DNA of 64,000 bases, from assembly GCF_000741525.1 (NCBI RefSeq), contig NZ_JGYP01000001.1, forward strand, positions 1-64,000, given 5' to 3'. The notes beneath the pieces were generated by a model. It was not told the DNA's origin and made no database searches. It worked only from the letters and a program-made list of their open reading frames with translations. The translations under genes were made by a program, and so were the position numbers. How positions within the stretch are numbered: the stretch's first letter is position 1; each line of letters opens with the position of its first letter. This stretch comes from Bifidobacterium bohemicum DSM 22767. GTDB taxonomy: Bacteria; Actinomycetota; Actinomycetes; Actinomycetales; Bifidobacteriaceae. Below, piece after piece: positions 17,371-27,689 of the stretch.

Positions 17371-18414
17371 GATCTGCTGAAAGGCTCTGACGAATGAGAA
17401 ACTCTGATGAAATTGATGGATCCTCCGGGTTCATTTTCAAGAATAAGATGAGTGTGATAATGTCATCTGTTAGACAATCGCCTAGGCAGGGTTCCGAATC
17501 AGATGAATTCATGTCCTCTTAAGCGGCGTGTGCTTGTGAGGTTCGATGATGTTTGATTGGTCGTGGACAGATATCAAAGCCATTCATTCGTGGTTTGGAA
17601 TCCGAGTTGGCTCGGTTTTCTTGTCCCGGTCCACGACTGCGTTCTGCCTGTGTGGTGGTGTTTCATTGTGGCTTGGCGGGGATGTGGGACCGTGTGCACA
17701 TCTCCTTGCCTGTTAAGGGTGGCGGGCATGGGGGGGGGGTGCTGTAAAGTACGTCCGACTGGGTCTTGTCGGAGTTGCGTGTGATAGTTGCGCCACTGCC
17801 CTCCTGTCATCCCATCCGTCGTGGCGTGAGCATTTCGTTGGCCATGAAGTGGTGGGGGTGGGCGCTGCGTGTTCGGTTAAAGGACATCCTGTCGATGGTG
17901 GTGACGGGTTAGGTGAAATGTGACGTGGTGGTTGGCCTATTTTCGGTTACCACAATGACTGGTAAATACAGCCTCATCACAAGCGTGGTGGCCATCATGG
18001 AGATAACGGATTCATACGCTGTTTTCAAAACCTGGATTCACTTAGCGGTATTGTGAACAGTAGAGTAATGTATGATTATTTCATTATGGTAGCACCAATT
18101 ACGACTGCGCGGTGGAGCAATTTCATCATGATAACAAACTTGGTTGCACGGCTCATGAAGAATATGAAGGAACTTATGGTTGCATGATTGCAATCATTTG
18201 GCATACCAAGGAAAGTGTTTGGCGCAAAAGCATTACATGTGTTCGTAAACTGACTACGTGCCCCGTTTTGGATTGCTTCACTGCAACTCAATAAAAATAA
18301 GCTTAGAGGCACGATATGTATTGTTCTGACGTAAAGCGAAGCATAAAAGCTTTATATCCATAGCAACACATATCGCACCCCTACGCGATAAGCCCTGAAG
18401 GGGAACAGTCAAAA
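17371..18414. other. Gene-poor stretch between the GTPase and tal
   Basis: About 1.04 kb without a supported gene. It includes a run of ten G at 17730-17739. The segment from about 17990 to 18400 is AT-rich. Small frames at 17557-17784 and 18112-18294 have no ribosome site and no recognisable product, and I regard them as chance. Confidence 0.6.
17730..17739 (+). repeat. Homopolymer run of ten G
   Basis: Ten consecutive G follow GGGCAT on the plus strand in the gene-poor stretch. No frame on either strand gives a convincing protein when the run is lengthened or shortened. Confidence 0.9.
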
Positions 18415-19518
18415 TCAGCCGTTCACGCGGTCGATTCCAGCTTGGGTGTCGGACAGCACCGAATCCCAGGACTTGATGAACGAGGCCACACCATCCGCCT
18501 CGAGCTTGTCGGTTACATCCTTGATGTTGATGCCCAGTTGAGCAAGCTTGTCCATCACCGCCTGGCTTTCCTCGTAGGTGCCTTCGATGCTCGGACGGCC
18601 GTCACCGTGATCGGCAAGGGCGTCGAGGGTCTTTTCAGGCATGGTGTTCACGATGCTCGGAGCCACGAGCTCGTCGACATACTTGCAGTCGGAGTAGGCC
18701 GGGTTCTTGGTGCCAGTGGAGGCCCACAGCGGACGCTGCTTCTTGGCGCCCTTGGCCTCAAGATCGGCCCAGCGAGGATCGGAAGCGAACTTCTTCTCGA
18801 ACAGCTGGTAGGCCAGACGCGCGTTGGCGACGGCGGCCTTACCCTCAAGAGCCTTGGCCTCTTCGGAGCCGTTCTCTTCGAGCAGCTTGTCAACGGCGGT
18901 ATCCACACGGGAGACGAAGAAGGAGGCCACGGAACCCATGTGCTTGAGGTCGTGACCGTTCTTGTCGGCCTGAACCATGCCTTCGATGAAGGCGTCGATG
19001 ACCTGCTCATAACGTTCCAGCGAGAAGATCAGGGTGACGTTCACGCTGATGCCTTTGGCGAGGGTTGCGGTGATGGCCGGCAGGCCTTCGAGGGTTGCCG
19101 GAATCTTGATCATGGCGTTGGGACGATTGACCTTGGCCCACAGCTCCTCGGCCTGCTTCTCGGTGTTGGCGGTGTCGTGAGCCAGACGGGGATCGACCTC
19201 GATGGAGACGCGACCGTCGACATAGTCGCTCTTCTCGGCGACCTCACGGAAGATATCGGTGGCGTTGCGCACGTCGGTGGTCGTCAGCTCGCGTACGGCG
19301 TCCTCGACGTTGATGCGACCTAGCTCTTTGAGCTGTGCGTCGTAAGGGCCGACCTGCGAAAGGGCCTTCTGGAAGATGGAGGGGTTGGTGGTGACGCCGA
19401 CGACGTTCTTGTTGGCGATCAAATCCTGCAAGGAACCTGACTCAATGCGGGTACGGCTCAAATCGTCAAGCCAAATCGAAACACCGGAATCACTGGTGCG
19501 CTGCGTTGCTTCTGTCAT
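18415..19518 (-). CDS. tal: Transaldolase
   Basis: Transaldolase of 367 residues, which transfers a dihydroxyacetone unit between sugar phosphates in the pentose-phosphate part of the bifid shunt. The Schiff-base lysine region is NAMIKIPATLEGLPAI, followed by ISVNVTLIFSLERY; other landmarks are LDDLSRTRIESG and GVTTNPSIFQKAL near the N-terminus. The length fits the long actinobacterial type. The start at 19516-19518 (MTEATQRT) is supported by AAGGAGAAAAAAC; the open frame 31 codons upstream has no ribosome site. It lies downstream of tkt on the same strand, with a hairpin between them. Confidence 0.96.
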   Translation of the reverse strand: MTEATQRTSDSGVSIWLDDLSRTRIESGSLQDLIANKNVVGVTTNPSIFQKALSQVGPYDAQLKELGRINVEDAVRELTTTDVRNATDIFREVAEKSDYVDGRVSIEVDPRLAHDTANTEKQAEELWAKVNRPNAMIKIPATLEGLPAITATLAKGISVNVTLIFSLERYEQVIDAFIEGMVQADKNGHDLKHMGSVASFFVSRVDTAVDKLLEENGSEEAKALEGKAAVANARLAYQLFEKKFASDPRWADLEAKGAKKQRPLWASTGTKNPAYSDCKYVDELVAPSIVNTMPEKTLDALADHGDGRPSIEGTYEESQAVMDKLAQLGINIKDVTDKLEADGVASFIKSWDSVLSDTQAGIDRVNG

Positions 19519-19567
19519 GTTTTTTCTCCTTATTTCTTCAGCGAATTGAGGCTGAAAAATCATTGCC

Positions 19568-19610
19568 TGCCGGTGCTGCATACCGAGTGAGAAGGTACGC
19601 AGCACCGGCA
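19568..19610 (-). terminator. Hairpin between tkt and tal
   Basis: TGCCGGTGCTGC (19568-19579) pairs with GCAGCACCGGCA (19599-19610), with further pairing inside. It probably ends or attenuates tkt transcription, giving tal its own or a reduced transcript. Confidence 0.7.
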
Positions 19611-19638
19611 TTATTCAGTTATGTAAAAGGGGCAGGCC

Positions 19639-21738
19639 TCAGCGACGTGCTTCCTCTATGGAAGCTTCAGCGGCTTCGACCACATGCTCGGCGGTGATGC
19701 CGAGATCGATCATGTTCTGGGCGCCGTCACCCTGCAGACCGAACTGCTCGATGGAAATCGGCTTGCCCGCCTCGCCAAGGTACTTGTACCAGGGCATCGC
19801 GATACCGGCCTCGATCGAGACGCGGGCACGGACGGAGGCGGGAAGCACGGCTTCCTTGTATTCGTCGTCCTGCTCCTCGAACCATTCCATGGACACCATG
19901 GAAACGACACGAGCCTTGATGCCTTTGGCGGCGAGGGTCTTGGCGCCCTCGACGGCCCACTGCACTTCGGAACCGGAGGCCATGATGATGACGTCGGGCT
20001 CGCCCTCGGTGTCGATCAGCACATAGGCGCCCTTGCGAACCCCCTCCCGTGCCTTCTCGGCGGTCTCGGCCAGTGCCGGGACGCCCTGACGGGTGAGGAT
20101 CATGGCGGTGGGCAGCGTGTTCTTCTTTTCGAAGAAGGCACGGTAAGCCTCGGCGGTCTCGAACTCGTCGGCAGGACGTACGACTTCCACGTCCGGCATG
20201 GCACGGAACACTGCAAGATGTTCGATCGGCTGGTGGGTCGGGCCGTCTTCGCCCAGAGCCACGGAATCGTGGCTCCACACGTACAGGTTCGGAATCTGCA
20301 TCAGTGCCGCAAGGCGCACTGCGGGGCGCTCATAGTCGGAGAACTGGAAGAAGGTGCCGCCGAACGGACGCGTGTGGCTGCCCAGCAGGATGCCGTTGGT
20401 GATGGCGCCCATGGCGAATTCGCGCACGCCGAAGTGCAACTGGCGGCCGTATTCGCTGGTTTCAGGCCAGGTGCGGGTGGCATCCGCCCGAGGGCCGAAG
20501 GACTTTGCGCCGTCGAGGTCGGTCTTGTTGGAGCCACCAAGGTCGGCGGAGCCGCCCCACAGTTCCGGCATGACCTTGGCCATGGCGTTGAGTACCTGAC
20601 CGGAGGCCTTACGTGTCGCGGCCTTGTCGCCGGCTGCCCAGCCGGCTTCAAGATCGTCGATGGCCTTGTCGAAGCCCTCAGGCAGCTCGCCGGCCTTGAT
20701 GCGATCGTAAAGCCTGGACTTGTCGGGGTTGGCCTGACGCCACGCGGCGAGCTTCTCATCCCACTGCTTGTGAGCCTCGAGGCCACGGTCGGCAACCTTA
20801 CGGGCATGTGCCAGGGCCTCTTCGTCAACAGGGAAATCGACGTCGGGATCGTAGCCGAGGACCTTCTTGAGGCCGGCGACGGCCTCCGTGCCAAGCTTGG
20901 AGCCGTGCGCGGATTCATCGTTGGTCTTGTTCGGGGTCGGCCAGGCCATCAGGGTGTCCACCTTGATGAACTTCGGACGGTCGGTGACCGCTTCGGCCCT
21001 ATCGAGAGCCGCTGCCAGGGCCGCAGTGTCCTCCTTGTAGGATCCGTCGGGCTGAATGAAGCTGACTTCATCGGTGTACCAGCCGTAGGCTTCGTAACGC
21101 TTAAGGATATCCTCTGAGAAGGTCAGCTTGGTGTCGCCTTCGATTTGGATGTGGTTGGCATCGAAAATGACGGTCAGGTTGCCCAGTCCTTGGTTGCCTG
21201 CGAGCGAGCTCGCCTCGGACGAAACGCCCTCTTCGACATCGCCTTCCCCGCAGATGACCCACACCTTGTGATCGAAGGGAGAGGTGCCGGCGGGAGCTTC
21301 GGGATCGAGTAGGCCGCGCTCGAAGCGCTGGCCATAGGCGAAACCGACGGCGGAGGCCAAGCCCTGTCCGAGCGGGCCGGTGGTCATTTCGATGCCTGGG
21401 GTCAAGCGGTACTCAGGGTGCCCAGGCGTACGGGTGTCGGCGCCACCACGGAAGTACTTCAGATCGTCGAGGGTCAGGCCATAGCCTGAGAAGTAGAGTT
21501 GAACATATTGGGTCAGCGAGGCATGACCGCCGGAGAGAATGAACCGGTCCCTGCCATCCCAATTGGGGTCGTTCGGGTCGTGCTTGATGTAATGCTGATA
21601 GAGAGTGTAGGCGATGGGCGCCAGCGAGATGGGGGAGCCGGGATGGCCGCTGCCAGCCTTCTCCACTGCATCCGCGGAAAGCACTTTGGCCATCTTGACT
21701 GCGCGCTCGTCCAGGTCCGACCATGTGAAATCGGTCAT
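19639..21738 (-). CDS. tkt: Transketolase
   Basis: Thiamine-diphosphate enzyme of 699 residues that moves two-carbon units between sugar phosphates, an essential step of the bifid shunt with transaldolase. Landmarks are HPGSPISLAPIAYTLYQ, the TPP-binding GDVEEGVSSEASSLAGNQGL with FDANHIQIEGDT, the pyrimidine-domain stretch SHDSVALGEDGPTHQPIEHL and the C-terminal domain from about residue 570. AAGGATATAGACCT precedes the ATG. The length is normal for the family. It is not a phosphoketolase, which would be about 825 residues. Confidence 0.97.
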   Translation of the reverse strand: MTDFTWSDLDERAVKMAKVLSADAVEKAGSGHPGSPISLAPIAYTLYQHYIKHDPNDPNWDGRDRFILSGGHASLTQYVQLYFSGYGLTLDDLKYFRGGADTRTPGHPEYRLTPGIEMTTGPLGQGLASAVGFAYGQRFERGLLDPEAPAGTSPFDHKVWVICGEGDVEEGVSSEASSLAGNQGLGNLTVIFDANHIQIEGDTKLTFSEDILKRYEAYGWYTDEVSFIQPDGSYKEDTAALAAALDRAEAVTDRPKFIKVDTLMAWPTPNKTNDESAHGSKLGTEAVAGLKKVLGYDPDVDFPVDEEALAHARKVADRGLEAHKQWDEKLAAWRQANPDKSRLYDRIKAGELPEGFDKAIDDLEAGWAAGDKAATRKASGQVLNAMAKVMPELWGGSADLGGSNKTDLDGAKSFGPRADATRTWPETSEYGRQLHFGVREFAMGAITNGILLGSHTRPFGGTFFQFSDYERPAVRLAALMQIPNLYVWSHDSVALGEDGPTHQPIEHLAVFRAMPDVEVVRPADEFETAEAYRAFFEKKNTLPTAMILTRQGVPALAETAEKAREGVRKGAYVLIDTEGEPDVIIMASGSEVQWAVEGAKTLAAKGIKARVVSMVSMEWFEEQDDEYKEAVLPASVRARVSIEAGIAMPWYKYLGEAGKPISIEQFGLQGDGAQNMIDLGITAEHVVEAAEASIEEARR

Positions 21739-21934
21739 AGGTCTATATCCTTCCCATTATTCGGGAGCCGTGCCCGGGCCTTATGCCTTAGCGCCGGCAC
21801 CCGCATATTGCGTCTTCATGCTATCTTTTGCAGCCGACGAAAAGGGAACTTTTTGACACGTTTTGTGAACTCTTGTCGTGTTAGCGTTCACAATATGTCA
21901 TTCTTCATACGACTTTCTTCTAAAGAGGAATTGA

Positions 21935-21961
21935 TTAGCACTCTTGCTTCAAGAGTGCTAA
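21935..21961 (+). promoter_or_regulatory. CIRCE operator upstream of hrcA
   Basis: TTAGCACTC, nine spacer bases and GAGTGCTAA form a perfect match to the CIRCE consensus, the binding site of the heat-shock repressor HrcA. It lies 68 bp upstream of the hrcA start, so the hrcA-dnaJ unit is probably autoregulated and heat-inducible. Confidence 0.95.
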
Positions 21962-22029
21962 TACTGATAGCGTGAACGAAGTCGGTCTGGATGTGTTCCG
22001 GACCAGACACAAGTACGGAAGGGGACGGT

Positions 22030-23133
22030 ATGAAACAGTCAAGACGCATGCTGGTGCTCCGTGCCGTCATTGAGGACTACATTCGCACCCAGGAACCTGT
22101 CGGTTCCTCGACTTTGGCAAGGGAATACGGTCTCGGGGTCAGTTCCGCAACCATCAGAAACGACATGGCCGCCTTGGAGGATGAAGGATACCTCATCCAG
22201 CCTCATACGTCCGCCGGGCGCATTCCTACGGAACGTGGATACCGTTATTTTGTCGACGAATTGGCTTCCGTGGTGCGGCTGTCTGCGGCTCAACGCCGAG
22301 CAATAGCCAACTTTCTTTCTGACTCGGTCAGTCTTCAGGACGCGTTGGAGCGTTCTGTTCGGCTCTTGTCGCATATTACCGGTCAAGTCGCCATTGTATC
22401 AGGGCCTTCACTGGCCAAATCTCGCGTACGTCGTATTGAAATCGTCCCGCTTTCAACAACGACCATGCTCGCGGTGATCATCACGGATGCGGGTTCCGTG
22501 GCCCAACACACATTGTCGTTGGACGTGACTTTGCCATCGGACCGGATTATGGATTTATCGGATGAAATCAACCGGGTATGCATCAATAGTTCGCTTTCCG
22601 CAGCCGCTGGATGTATCCGTCGGTTGGCTGCCGTTCAGGATTTACGTGAGATGAGCAATTTTGCGATTAAACTTGCCCGCACAGTGGAGGCGATGGCCAA
22701 CGATGAACGTTCGGGGCAGCTGTATATAGCCGGGACTTCACAACTGGCGCATCAACAGCCCACTGAAGACCTTGCTCCTCTATTTGATGCGTTGGAGGAG
22801 CAGGCCGTCATCATGCGACTTATGAACAATTTAAGCCAGCAGAACGGTGAAGTCGGGGTTGCCATTGGTTCTGAGACCAAAACGCCTGGTCTGATGAGTT
22901 CCGCTGTCGTTTCAAGCGGTTATGGTCATAGCATGGTCGATCAGATTTCTGCAGATCGTTCGGCTGACGCCGATCGGCCGGACAATGACAATTACCGGCA
23001 GGACGCTCCTGTCGCATTCGTCGGTTCCATAGGCCCCACCCATATGGACTATGCGGCCACGATGTCGGCGGTACGTGCCGTGGCACGTTACCTGACCGAG
23101 TTGATTGCGCAGGATGACACAGGTTGGAGCTGA
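22030..23133 (+). CDS. hrcA: Heat-inducible transcription repressor HrcA
   Basis: Repressor of 367 residues that binds CIRCE elements. The N-terminal winged helix-turn-helix carries the family stretch GVSSATIRNDMAALEDEGY followed by QPHTSAGRIPTERGYRYF. The C-terminal part is the GAF-like domain, ending in GPTHMDYAATMSAVRAVARYL. The start MKQSRRM follows AAGGGGACGGT. A perfect CIRCE lies upstream. The next gene is dnaJ, 54 bp downstream, the standard heat-shock arrangement. Confidence 0.97.
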   Translation: MKQSRRMLVLRAVIEDYIRTQEPVGSSTLAREYGLGVSSATIRNDMAALEDEGYLIQPHTSAGRIPTERGYRYFVDELASVVRLSAAQRRAIANFLSDSVSLQDALERSVRLLSHITGQVAIVSGPSLAKSRVRRIEIVPLSTTTMLAVIITDAGSVAQHTLSLDVTLPSDRIMDLSDEINRVCINSSLSAAAGCIRRLAAVQDLREMSNFAIKLARTVEAMANDERSGQLYIAGTSQLAHQQPTEDLAPLFDALEEQAVIMRLMNNLSQQNGEVGVAIGSETKTPGLMSSAVVSSGYGHSMVDQISADRSADADRPDNDNYRQDAPVAFVGSIGPTHMDYAATMSAVRAVARYLTELIAQDDTGWS

Positions 23134-23187
23134 CCGGGGTCCATGACAGAATAATCCGCAGAACCAAAACGAATCAAGGACATTTCA

Positions 23188-24324
23188 GTGGCAGACTATT
23201 ACGAAGTGCTGGGAGTTGGACGACAGGCCAGCGACGACGAGATCAAAAAAGCCTATCGCAGGATGAGCCGCAAATACCACCCAGATATCGCCGGCCCAGA
23301 ATTCGAAGACAAGTTCAAAGAGGTCAACAGCGCGTATGAGGTGCTTTCCGACCCTAACAAGCGTCGTATGTATGATTCTGGAATAGATCCCAACGACCCG
23401 AATTCAGGGTATTCGGGCGCGGGCGGTTTCAGCTCGGATATGGGGGATATCTTCAGCCAGTTCTTCGGCAATGCCTTCGGCGGCGGTTTCCAAGAGCCGG
23501 AGTCACGGACGCAGCCAGGCCGAGACTCGCTTTCTGTGGCTTCGATAGATTTGAAGACGGCGGTCTTCGGAGGAATAGCCCATGTGTCAATCGACACCTT
23601 CGGGCTATGCCAGAAGTGCGGCGGCGTGGGCTCCGAAAATGGAGAGCAGCCGGTCACTTGTCCGGACTGCAACGGTAAGGGAGTGCGACAGAAGGTCGTA
23701 CGCACCATGCTTGGCCAGATGATGACGACCGATACGTGCGAACGTTGCGATGGACACGGCACGATCATCGAGCATCCCTGTGCTGTGTGCGACGGGCATG
23801 GGCGTGTACGTACCAAACGTGACGTCGGGGTCACCATTCCCGCCGGCATCAAAGACAACACTCGACTGCGATTGGTGCATCAGGGTGATGTTGGCGAGGG
23901 TGGCGGTTCTGCCGGGGATCTGTACGTCGATGTGCGCATCGAGGCCAACAGCCAGTTCACCCGTGACGGCGACGACCTGCACTGCTGGATCCAGATTCCC
24001 ATGAGTTGGGCTGTGCTGGGTCATGAACTGGATATTGACACTTTTGACGGCAAGCAGAAGCTTGTCGTGCCCGCAGGTTGTCAGCCGGATCAGACCGTCA
24101 CCCTCAAAGGCCTTGGTGTCACGAAACTCAAACAGGAGGAACGAGGCAGCCTCATCGTGCACGTGAGCGTGGTAATCCCGACCAAGCTTGATGATAAGGA
24201 GCGTGAACTGATCAGTCAGTTCGCTAAGCGCCACGATTCGAAGGAACATGCGATTAATCAGAGCGCGAAACCATCCGTTGTACGCAAGAGTTTCTTCAGC
24301 AAACTCAAGGATGCCCTGAGCTGA
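23188..24324 (+). CDS. dnaJ: Chaperone protein DnaJ
   Basis: Co-chaperone of DnaK, 378 residues. It has an N-terminal J-domain with the HPD motif (residues 31-33), a Gly/Phe-rich linker ([23 protein letters not shown], in pieces), and four zinc-binding CxxCxGxG repeats ([32 protein letters not shown]), followed by the C-terminal substrate-binding domains. It uses a GTG start preceded by AAGGAC. Being paired with hrcA, it is likely the DnaJ2-type copy of actinobacteria, distinct from the one in a dnaK operon. A strong hairpin follows. Confidence 0.97.
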   Translation: MADYYEVLGVGRQASDDEIKKAYRRMSRKYHPDIAGPEFEDKFKEVNSAYEVLSDPNKRRMYDSGIDPNDPNSGYSGAGGFSSDMGDIFSQFFGNAFGGGFQEPESRTQPGRDSLSVASIDLKTAVFGGIAHVSIDTFGLCQKCGGVGSENGEQPVTCPDCNGKGVRQKVVRTMLGQMMTTDTCERCDGHGTIIEHPCAVCDGHGRVRTKRDVGVTIPAGIKDNTRLRLVHQGDVGEGGGSAGDLYVDVRIEANSQFTRDGDDLHCWIQIPMSWAVLGHELDIDTFDGKQKLVVPAGCQPDQTVTLKGLGVTKLKQEERGSLIVHVSVVIPTKLDDKERELISQFAKRHDSKEHAINQSAKPSVVRKSFFSKLKDALS

Positions 24325-24420
24325 GATTACTGGTTGATGGTTGCCTTGTCTCCTGCGTTTCCGCTGATAGGGCGTAATCGATTAGTGTTCGTGGTCTGAT
24401 AAGGCATCCATCTGAATTAC

Positions 24421-24472
24421 AGCAATGGTTGGCGGTTCCGTTTCGATGCTAGCGGAACCGCCAACCATTGCT
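24421..24472. terminator. Bidirectional terminator between dnaJ and the fructosamine-kinase gene
   Basis: Perfect 20-base arms (24421-24440 and 24453-24472) with a 12-base loop lie between two convergent genes. Confidence 0.9.
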
Positions 24473-24518
24473 GAATGCTACTGTCGATATGCGTGTAGTC
24501 AGCGCTTCAACTTGAGGT

Positions 24519-25313
24519 TCAGCCCAGCAACGAGCGACACATGGCGCGATATTCGCTGACATATCCGCCACCGAAGAACACGCAGTGACCTGCAATGGGG
24601 TAGAGCTGCCAAAGAGTGATGCGGCCGTCGAAGCCCCGCTTGAGCGGGTGCACGGACTGATACCCGTCCATGATCTCGTCAAGATACTGCATGCCAAACA
24701 GGTGCAGCATGGCAAGGTCCTCCTCGCGGTGTCCGCCATGCGCCGCCGGGTCGATCAGGACTGCCTGAGTCTGGCCTTGATCCGCGGTCCACATCACATT
24801 GCCACTCCAAAGGTCGCCGTGAACCCGTGCCGGTTTATCATGTGCCGCCTCACCCAGGAGTTCCGGCAAAGCATCAATAACCTCGTTGGTCAGGGCCATG
24901 TCGCTTTGCGTCAGTTCGCCCCTGTTGATGCCCATCTGCACCATTGGGCGCAGACGGCCCTCTGCCAGATAGGAAATGGGATCGGTCCATGTGCCGCTGT
25001 CCATTGGTACAGGATCTTGGAGCGGACCGAAATAGCATGTTCCGGTGTATCCTTCGGGAGCGGTTCCGAAATATTGCGCTCCCGTGTCATGCATGCGAGC
25101 GAGAGCCGCCCCGAAATCGTGAGCCGCCTTTGCGGTCGGACTGCTTGAACTGACGCGTTCAATGTCAAGCCAACCGTCGCCCCAGTCAAATACCTTGACT
25201 ACGCGCGGTCCGCCTTGCTCTTCGGCCTGACCCAGCCACTGAAGACCACGTCCTTCACACTCGAAAAATCCTTTTGGAGCGAATGCCCGCTGCTTGCGAT
25301 AAGTGTTTTCCAT
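24519..25313 (-). CDS. Fructosamine kinase family protein
   Basis: Kinase of 264 residues with the fructosamine-3-kinase/aminoglycoside-phosphotransferase fold. The catalytic loop reads RVHGDLWSGNVMW and the metal-binding DFG-equivalent region reads LIDPAAHGGHREEDLAMLHLFG. Family members phosphorylate ketoamines on glycated proteins or small molecules so that they can be repaired. The length is slightly below the usual 285-300 residues because the N-terminus is short. It is convergent with dnaJ, with a shared terminator. Confidence 0.87.
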   Translation of the reverse strand: MENTYRKQRAFAPKGFFECEGRGLQWLGQAEEQGGPRVVKVFDWGDGWLDIERVSSSSPTAKAAHDFGAALARMHDTGAQYFGTAPEGYTGTCYFGPLQDPVPMDSGTWTDPISYLAEGRLRPMVQMGINRGELTQSDMALTNEVIDALPELLGEAAHDKPARVHGDLWSGNVMWTADQGQTQAVLIDPAAHGGHREEDLAMLHLFGMQYLDEIMDGYQSVHPLKRGFDGRITLWQLYPIAGHCVFFGGGYVSEYRAMCRSLLG

Positions 25314-25524
25314 GATGTGCTCCCTAGATGTTATTTGACGAGCTGTTTCCGATCCATTCCCATTGTGTGTGAGATGTGCGACATCGCAACGTTTCTAGGC
25401 CTGTCGCTCAATGGGCACGCAGGCTTGTAGTCTTGACGGCAGTGGTTATCTGCCACATCGTGCCGAGTGTTTTTCTGGTTCACTGAGCTCGGCCGAATGC
25501 CAACGTGCGTTGTAAAGAGGTGCT

Positions 25525-26439
25525 ATGAATTTCTTCCAAGCGATCATCCTGGGAATCGTGCAGGCCTTGACCGAGTACCTGCCGGTCTCGTCGAGTGCGC
25601 ATATTCGCATCGTCGGGGACCTGATGCTTGGTTCCGACCCCGGAGCCGCCTTCACTGCTATTATCCAGCTCGGTACGGAGCTTGCGGTCATCCTCTACTT
25701 CCGTCATGACATCGTGAGGATTCTTACGCACTGGTTCCGCTGTCTGTTCGGCCGCAATGGAACGGATTGGCGGCACCGTCTCGGTTTCGGCGACCAGTCG
25801 GCGCTGGAAGGTTGGTTCGTCATCATCGGAACGATGCCGATTCTCATCGCCGGGCTTCTTTTTCAGCATGCCATCGAAACGACGCTGCGTAATTTATGGA
25901 TCACCGTTACTGTGCTTCTGGTTTTTGGTGTCATCCTGTGGGTTGTGGACGCCAGAAGTCCTCAGCGCAAAACGGTTCGGGAGATGAACTGGAAGGATGC
26001 CCTGCTCTTTGGCGTGGGGCAGATGCTTGCGCTGATTCCAGGCGTTTCCCGCTCCGGAGGCACCATCACATTCGGTCGTGCTTTGGGATACACGCGTGAA
26101 TCCGCCGTGCGTGTCAGTTTCATTATGGCCATTCCGGCCGTTTTCGGTTCCGGTTTACTCGAGGCCTGCAAAGCCGTGGTCGATTACAAGACACAGCCGA
26201 ATTTTCCAGGGTGGGGGGCAACCATTGCCGCCACTGTGATCAGTTTCTTTGTTGGGTACATTGTCATCATCGGTTTTTTGAAGTTCGTCTCGACTTTCTC
26301 ATACAAGGCATTTGCCGTCTATCGTATCGTGGTTGCCATTCTCGTCGCTGTTCTGCTGGTCGCCGGAGTGCTGCACGCGAACCCTGCCGCGGCGAATGTG
26401 GTTGCCGAGTTCGCCGAACACGTCATTATGATTCGATAA
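25525..26439 (+). CDS. uppP: Undecaprenyl-diphosphatase
   Basis: Integral membrane phosphatase of 304 residues that recycles undecaprenyl pyrophosphate for cell-wall synthesis (formerly BacA). The signature regions are ALTEYLPVSSSAHIRIVGDL near the N-terminus and PGVSRSGGTI in the middle, with about eight hydrophobic helices. The start ATG follows AAAGAGG. A long hairpin follows the gene. Confidence 0.95.
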   Translation: MNFFQAIILGIVQALTEYLPVSSSAHIRIVGDLMLGSDPGAAFTAIIQLGTELAVILYFRHDIVRILTHWFRCLFGRNGTDWRHRLGFGDQSALEGWFVIIGTMPILIAGLLFQHAIETTLRNLWITVTVLLVFGVILWVVDARSPQRKTVREMNWKDALLFGVGQMLALIPGVSRSGGTITFGRALGYTRESAVRVSFIMAIPAVFGSGLLEACKAVVDYKTQPNFPGWGATIAATVISFFVGYIVIIGFLKFVSTFSYKAFAVYRIVVAILVAVLLVAGVLHANPAAANVVAEFAEHVIMIR

Positions 26440-26475
26440 CGCCGTGAGCGTGTGCGGTTTAACACATGCATGATG

Positions 26476-26525
26476 AATGGCTGTGCCGCATGGACAAGAA
26501 TCCTCGTTCATGCGGCACAGCCATT
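26476..26525. terminator. Bidirectional terminator between uppP and the PAC2 gene
   Basis: AATGGCTGTGCCGCATG (26476-26492) pairs perfectly with its complement at 26509-26525. It lies between convergent genes. Confidence 0.88.
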
Positions 26526-26589
26526 TCGCATATATCGTTAAGGTGTTATTCCCAGAAGATTGCTCTATCGTGCCGGGCGTCCATATCAA

Positions 26590-27453
26590 TCACTTATCGA
26601 GCTGCTCAAGATATTCTTCGACCTCTTTGGCGAGCCTGTCGCCTCTCGATTCCTCGTTAAGGATCTGCAACTGCGAGCCCATGTCATATTGCTTTTCAAG
26701 CAGATTGACGTATTCTCTCAATTCGTCGTTGCAGGAGAGCAGTACGGAGGCCTGTGCACTCCAATGAGCGGCTTTCTCAGGAAGATCATACTCTTCAAGC
26801 GGCACTTTGATTCGATCTGACAACCGACGTAGCATCTGCAATGTGGCTTGGGCGCAATCGTCGCCGGAGAGGTATTGCGGTATCGAAATCCACAGTGAGG
26901 TCGTGTCGAATCCTTCCTCTTTGCCTATGGCGTCATAGACGGTTGTGATGCCCACGGGTCCGTCACAGGCGCAACCGCCTGAAGGACCATAGTCGCGCAT
27001 CGAAGAGTCGTAGTCCATGACCTTATGAATCGGATCAAATCCAAGTTCGTCCATCGGCAGGGGACGGGTGTGCGGGCAATCCGCGAACATGGAGCCAAGT
27101 GTGATGATTTCGTCGATTTCGAGCTCATCGGCTATCCGCAAGCTTCGACGTACGTACTCCACCCACTTGTAATTGGGTTCAGGTGCGATCTGCGCAAAAA
27201 TGTGGGTTGAAGGATTGATGGTGATGTCATAAAACGAAGTTTCCGGCCAGATGATGCGCGCTGTTCCGTCCATATGGCAAATAACGGGACGAACCGATTT
27301 ATAATCGTAATATGCATCAGACCGTATATTACGTACCTCTGTGGCATCGTAATGGGAAATGAGGTGATGAATCACATTTGTGGCCGCATGGCATGCGTCA
27401 TTCCATCCTTCGAATGCACAAATCATGACTCTTTTGCTTGATTGATCCATCAT
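26590..27453 (-). CDS. PAC2 family protein
   Basis: Protein of about 287 residues of the PAC2 (proteasome assembly chaperone 2-like) family common in actinobacteria. The fold is suggested by ICAFEGWNDACHAATNVIHHL, IITLGSMFADCPHTRPLPM, and PVGITTVYDAIGKEEGF with SLWISIPQYLS. The C-terminal part is helical and acidic (KEVEEYLEQLDK). The start is uncertain. Two consecutive ATG codons (27448-27453) begin MMDQSSKRV, and neither has a clear ribosome site; an upstream extension of 13 codons is possible. The role in bacteria without a proteasome is unknown. Confidence 0.8.
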   Translation of the reverse strand: MMDQSSKRVMICAFEGWNDACHAATNVIHHLISHYDATEVRNIRSDAYYDYKSVRPVICHMDGTARIIWPETSFYDITINPSTHIFAQIAPEPNYKWVEYVRRSLRIADELEIDEIITLGSMFADCPHTRPLPMDELGFDPIHKVMDYDSSMRDYGPSGGCACDGPVGITTVYDAIGKEEGFDTTSLWISIPQYLSGDDCAQATLQMLRRLSDRIKVPLEEYDLPEKAAHWSAQASVLLSCNDELREYVNLLEKQYDMGSQLQILNEESRGDRLAKEVEEYLEQLDK

Positions 27454-27689
27454 GGTTATACAGACTAGTGTCTTTGTTGTTCGTCTATGCAACTATTCGC
27501 CATAGGTGAATGAGCAGTATGCATAAACTGTTATATATAACGGGGGAAGACCAGTGAAATAGACGGTTTTCTTGGTTTTATATATGCCCACTTCCAAATC
27601 GCGTCGAACAGGCCGACACGCAGGGTTTGGCAAAATCGCCAAGAGGCTATATAGTTATTCCTTGTGCTCAGGTGATGTCCTGAGGACAT

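Noticed and set aside
17557-17784. Plus-strand frame of 75 codons reading through the ten-G run
   Set aside because: It has Cys/Trp-rich random composition and lacks both a start signal and a signal peptide.
19684-21117. Plus-strand open frame of 477 codons
   Set aside because: It is antisense to the transketolase gene and shows shadow composition.
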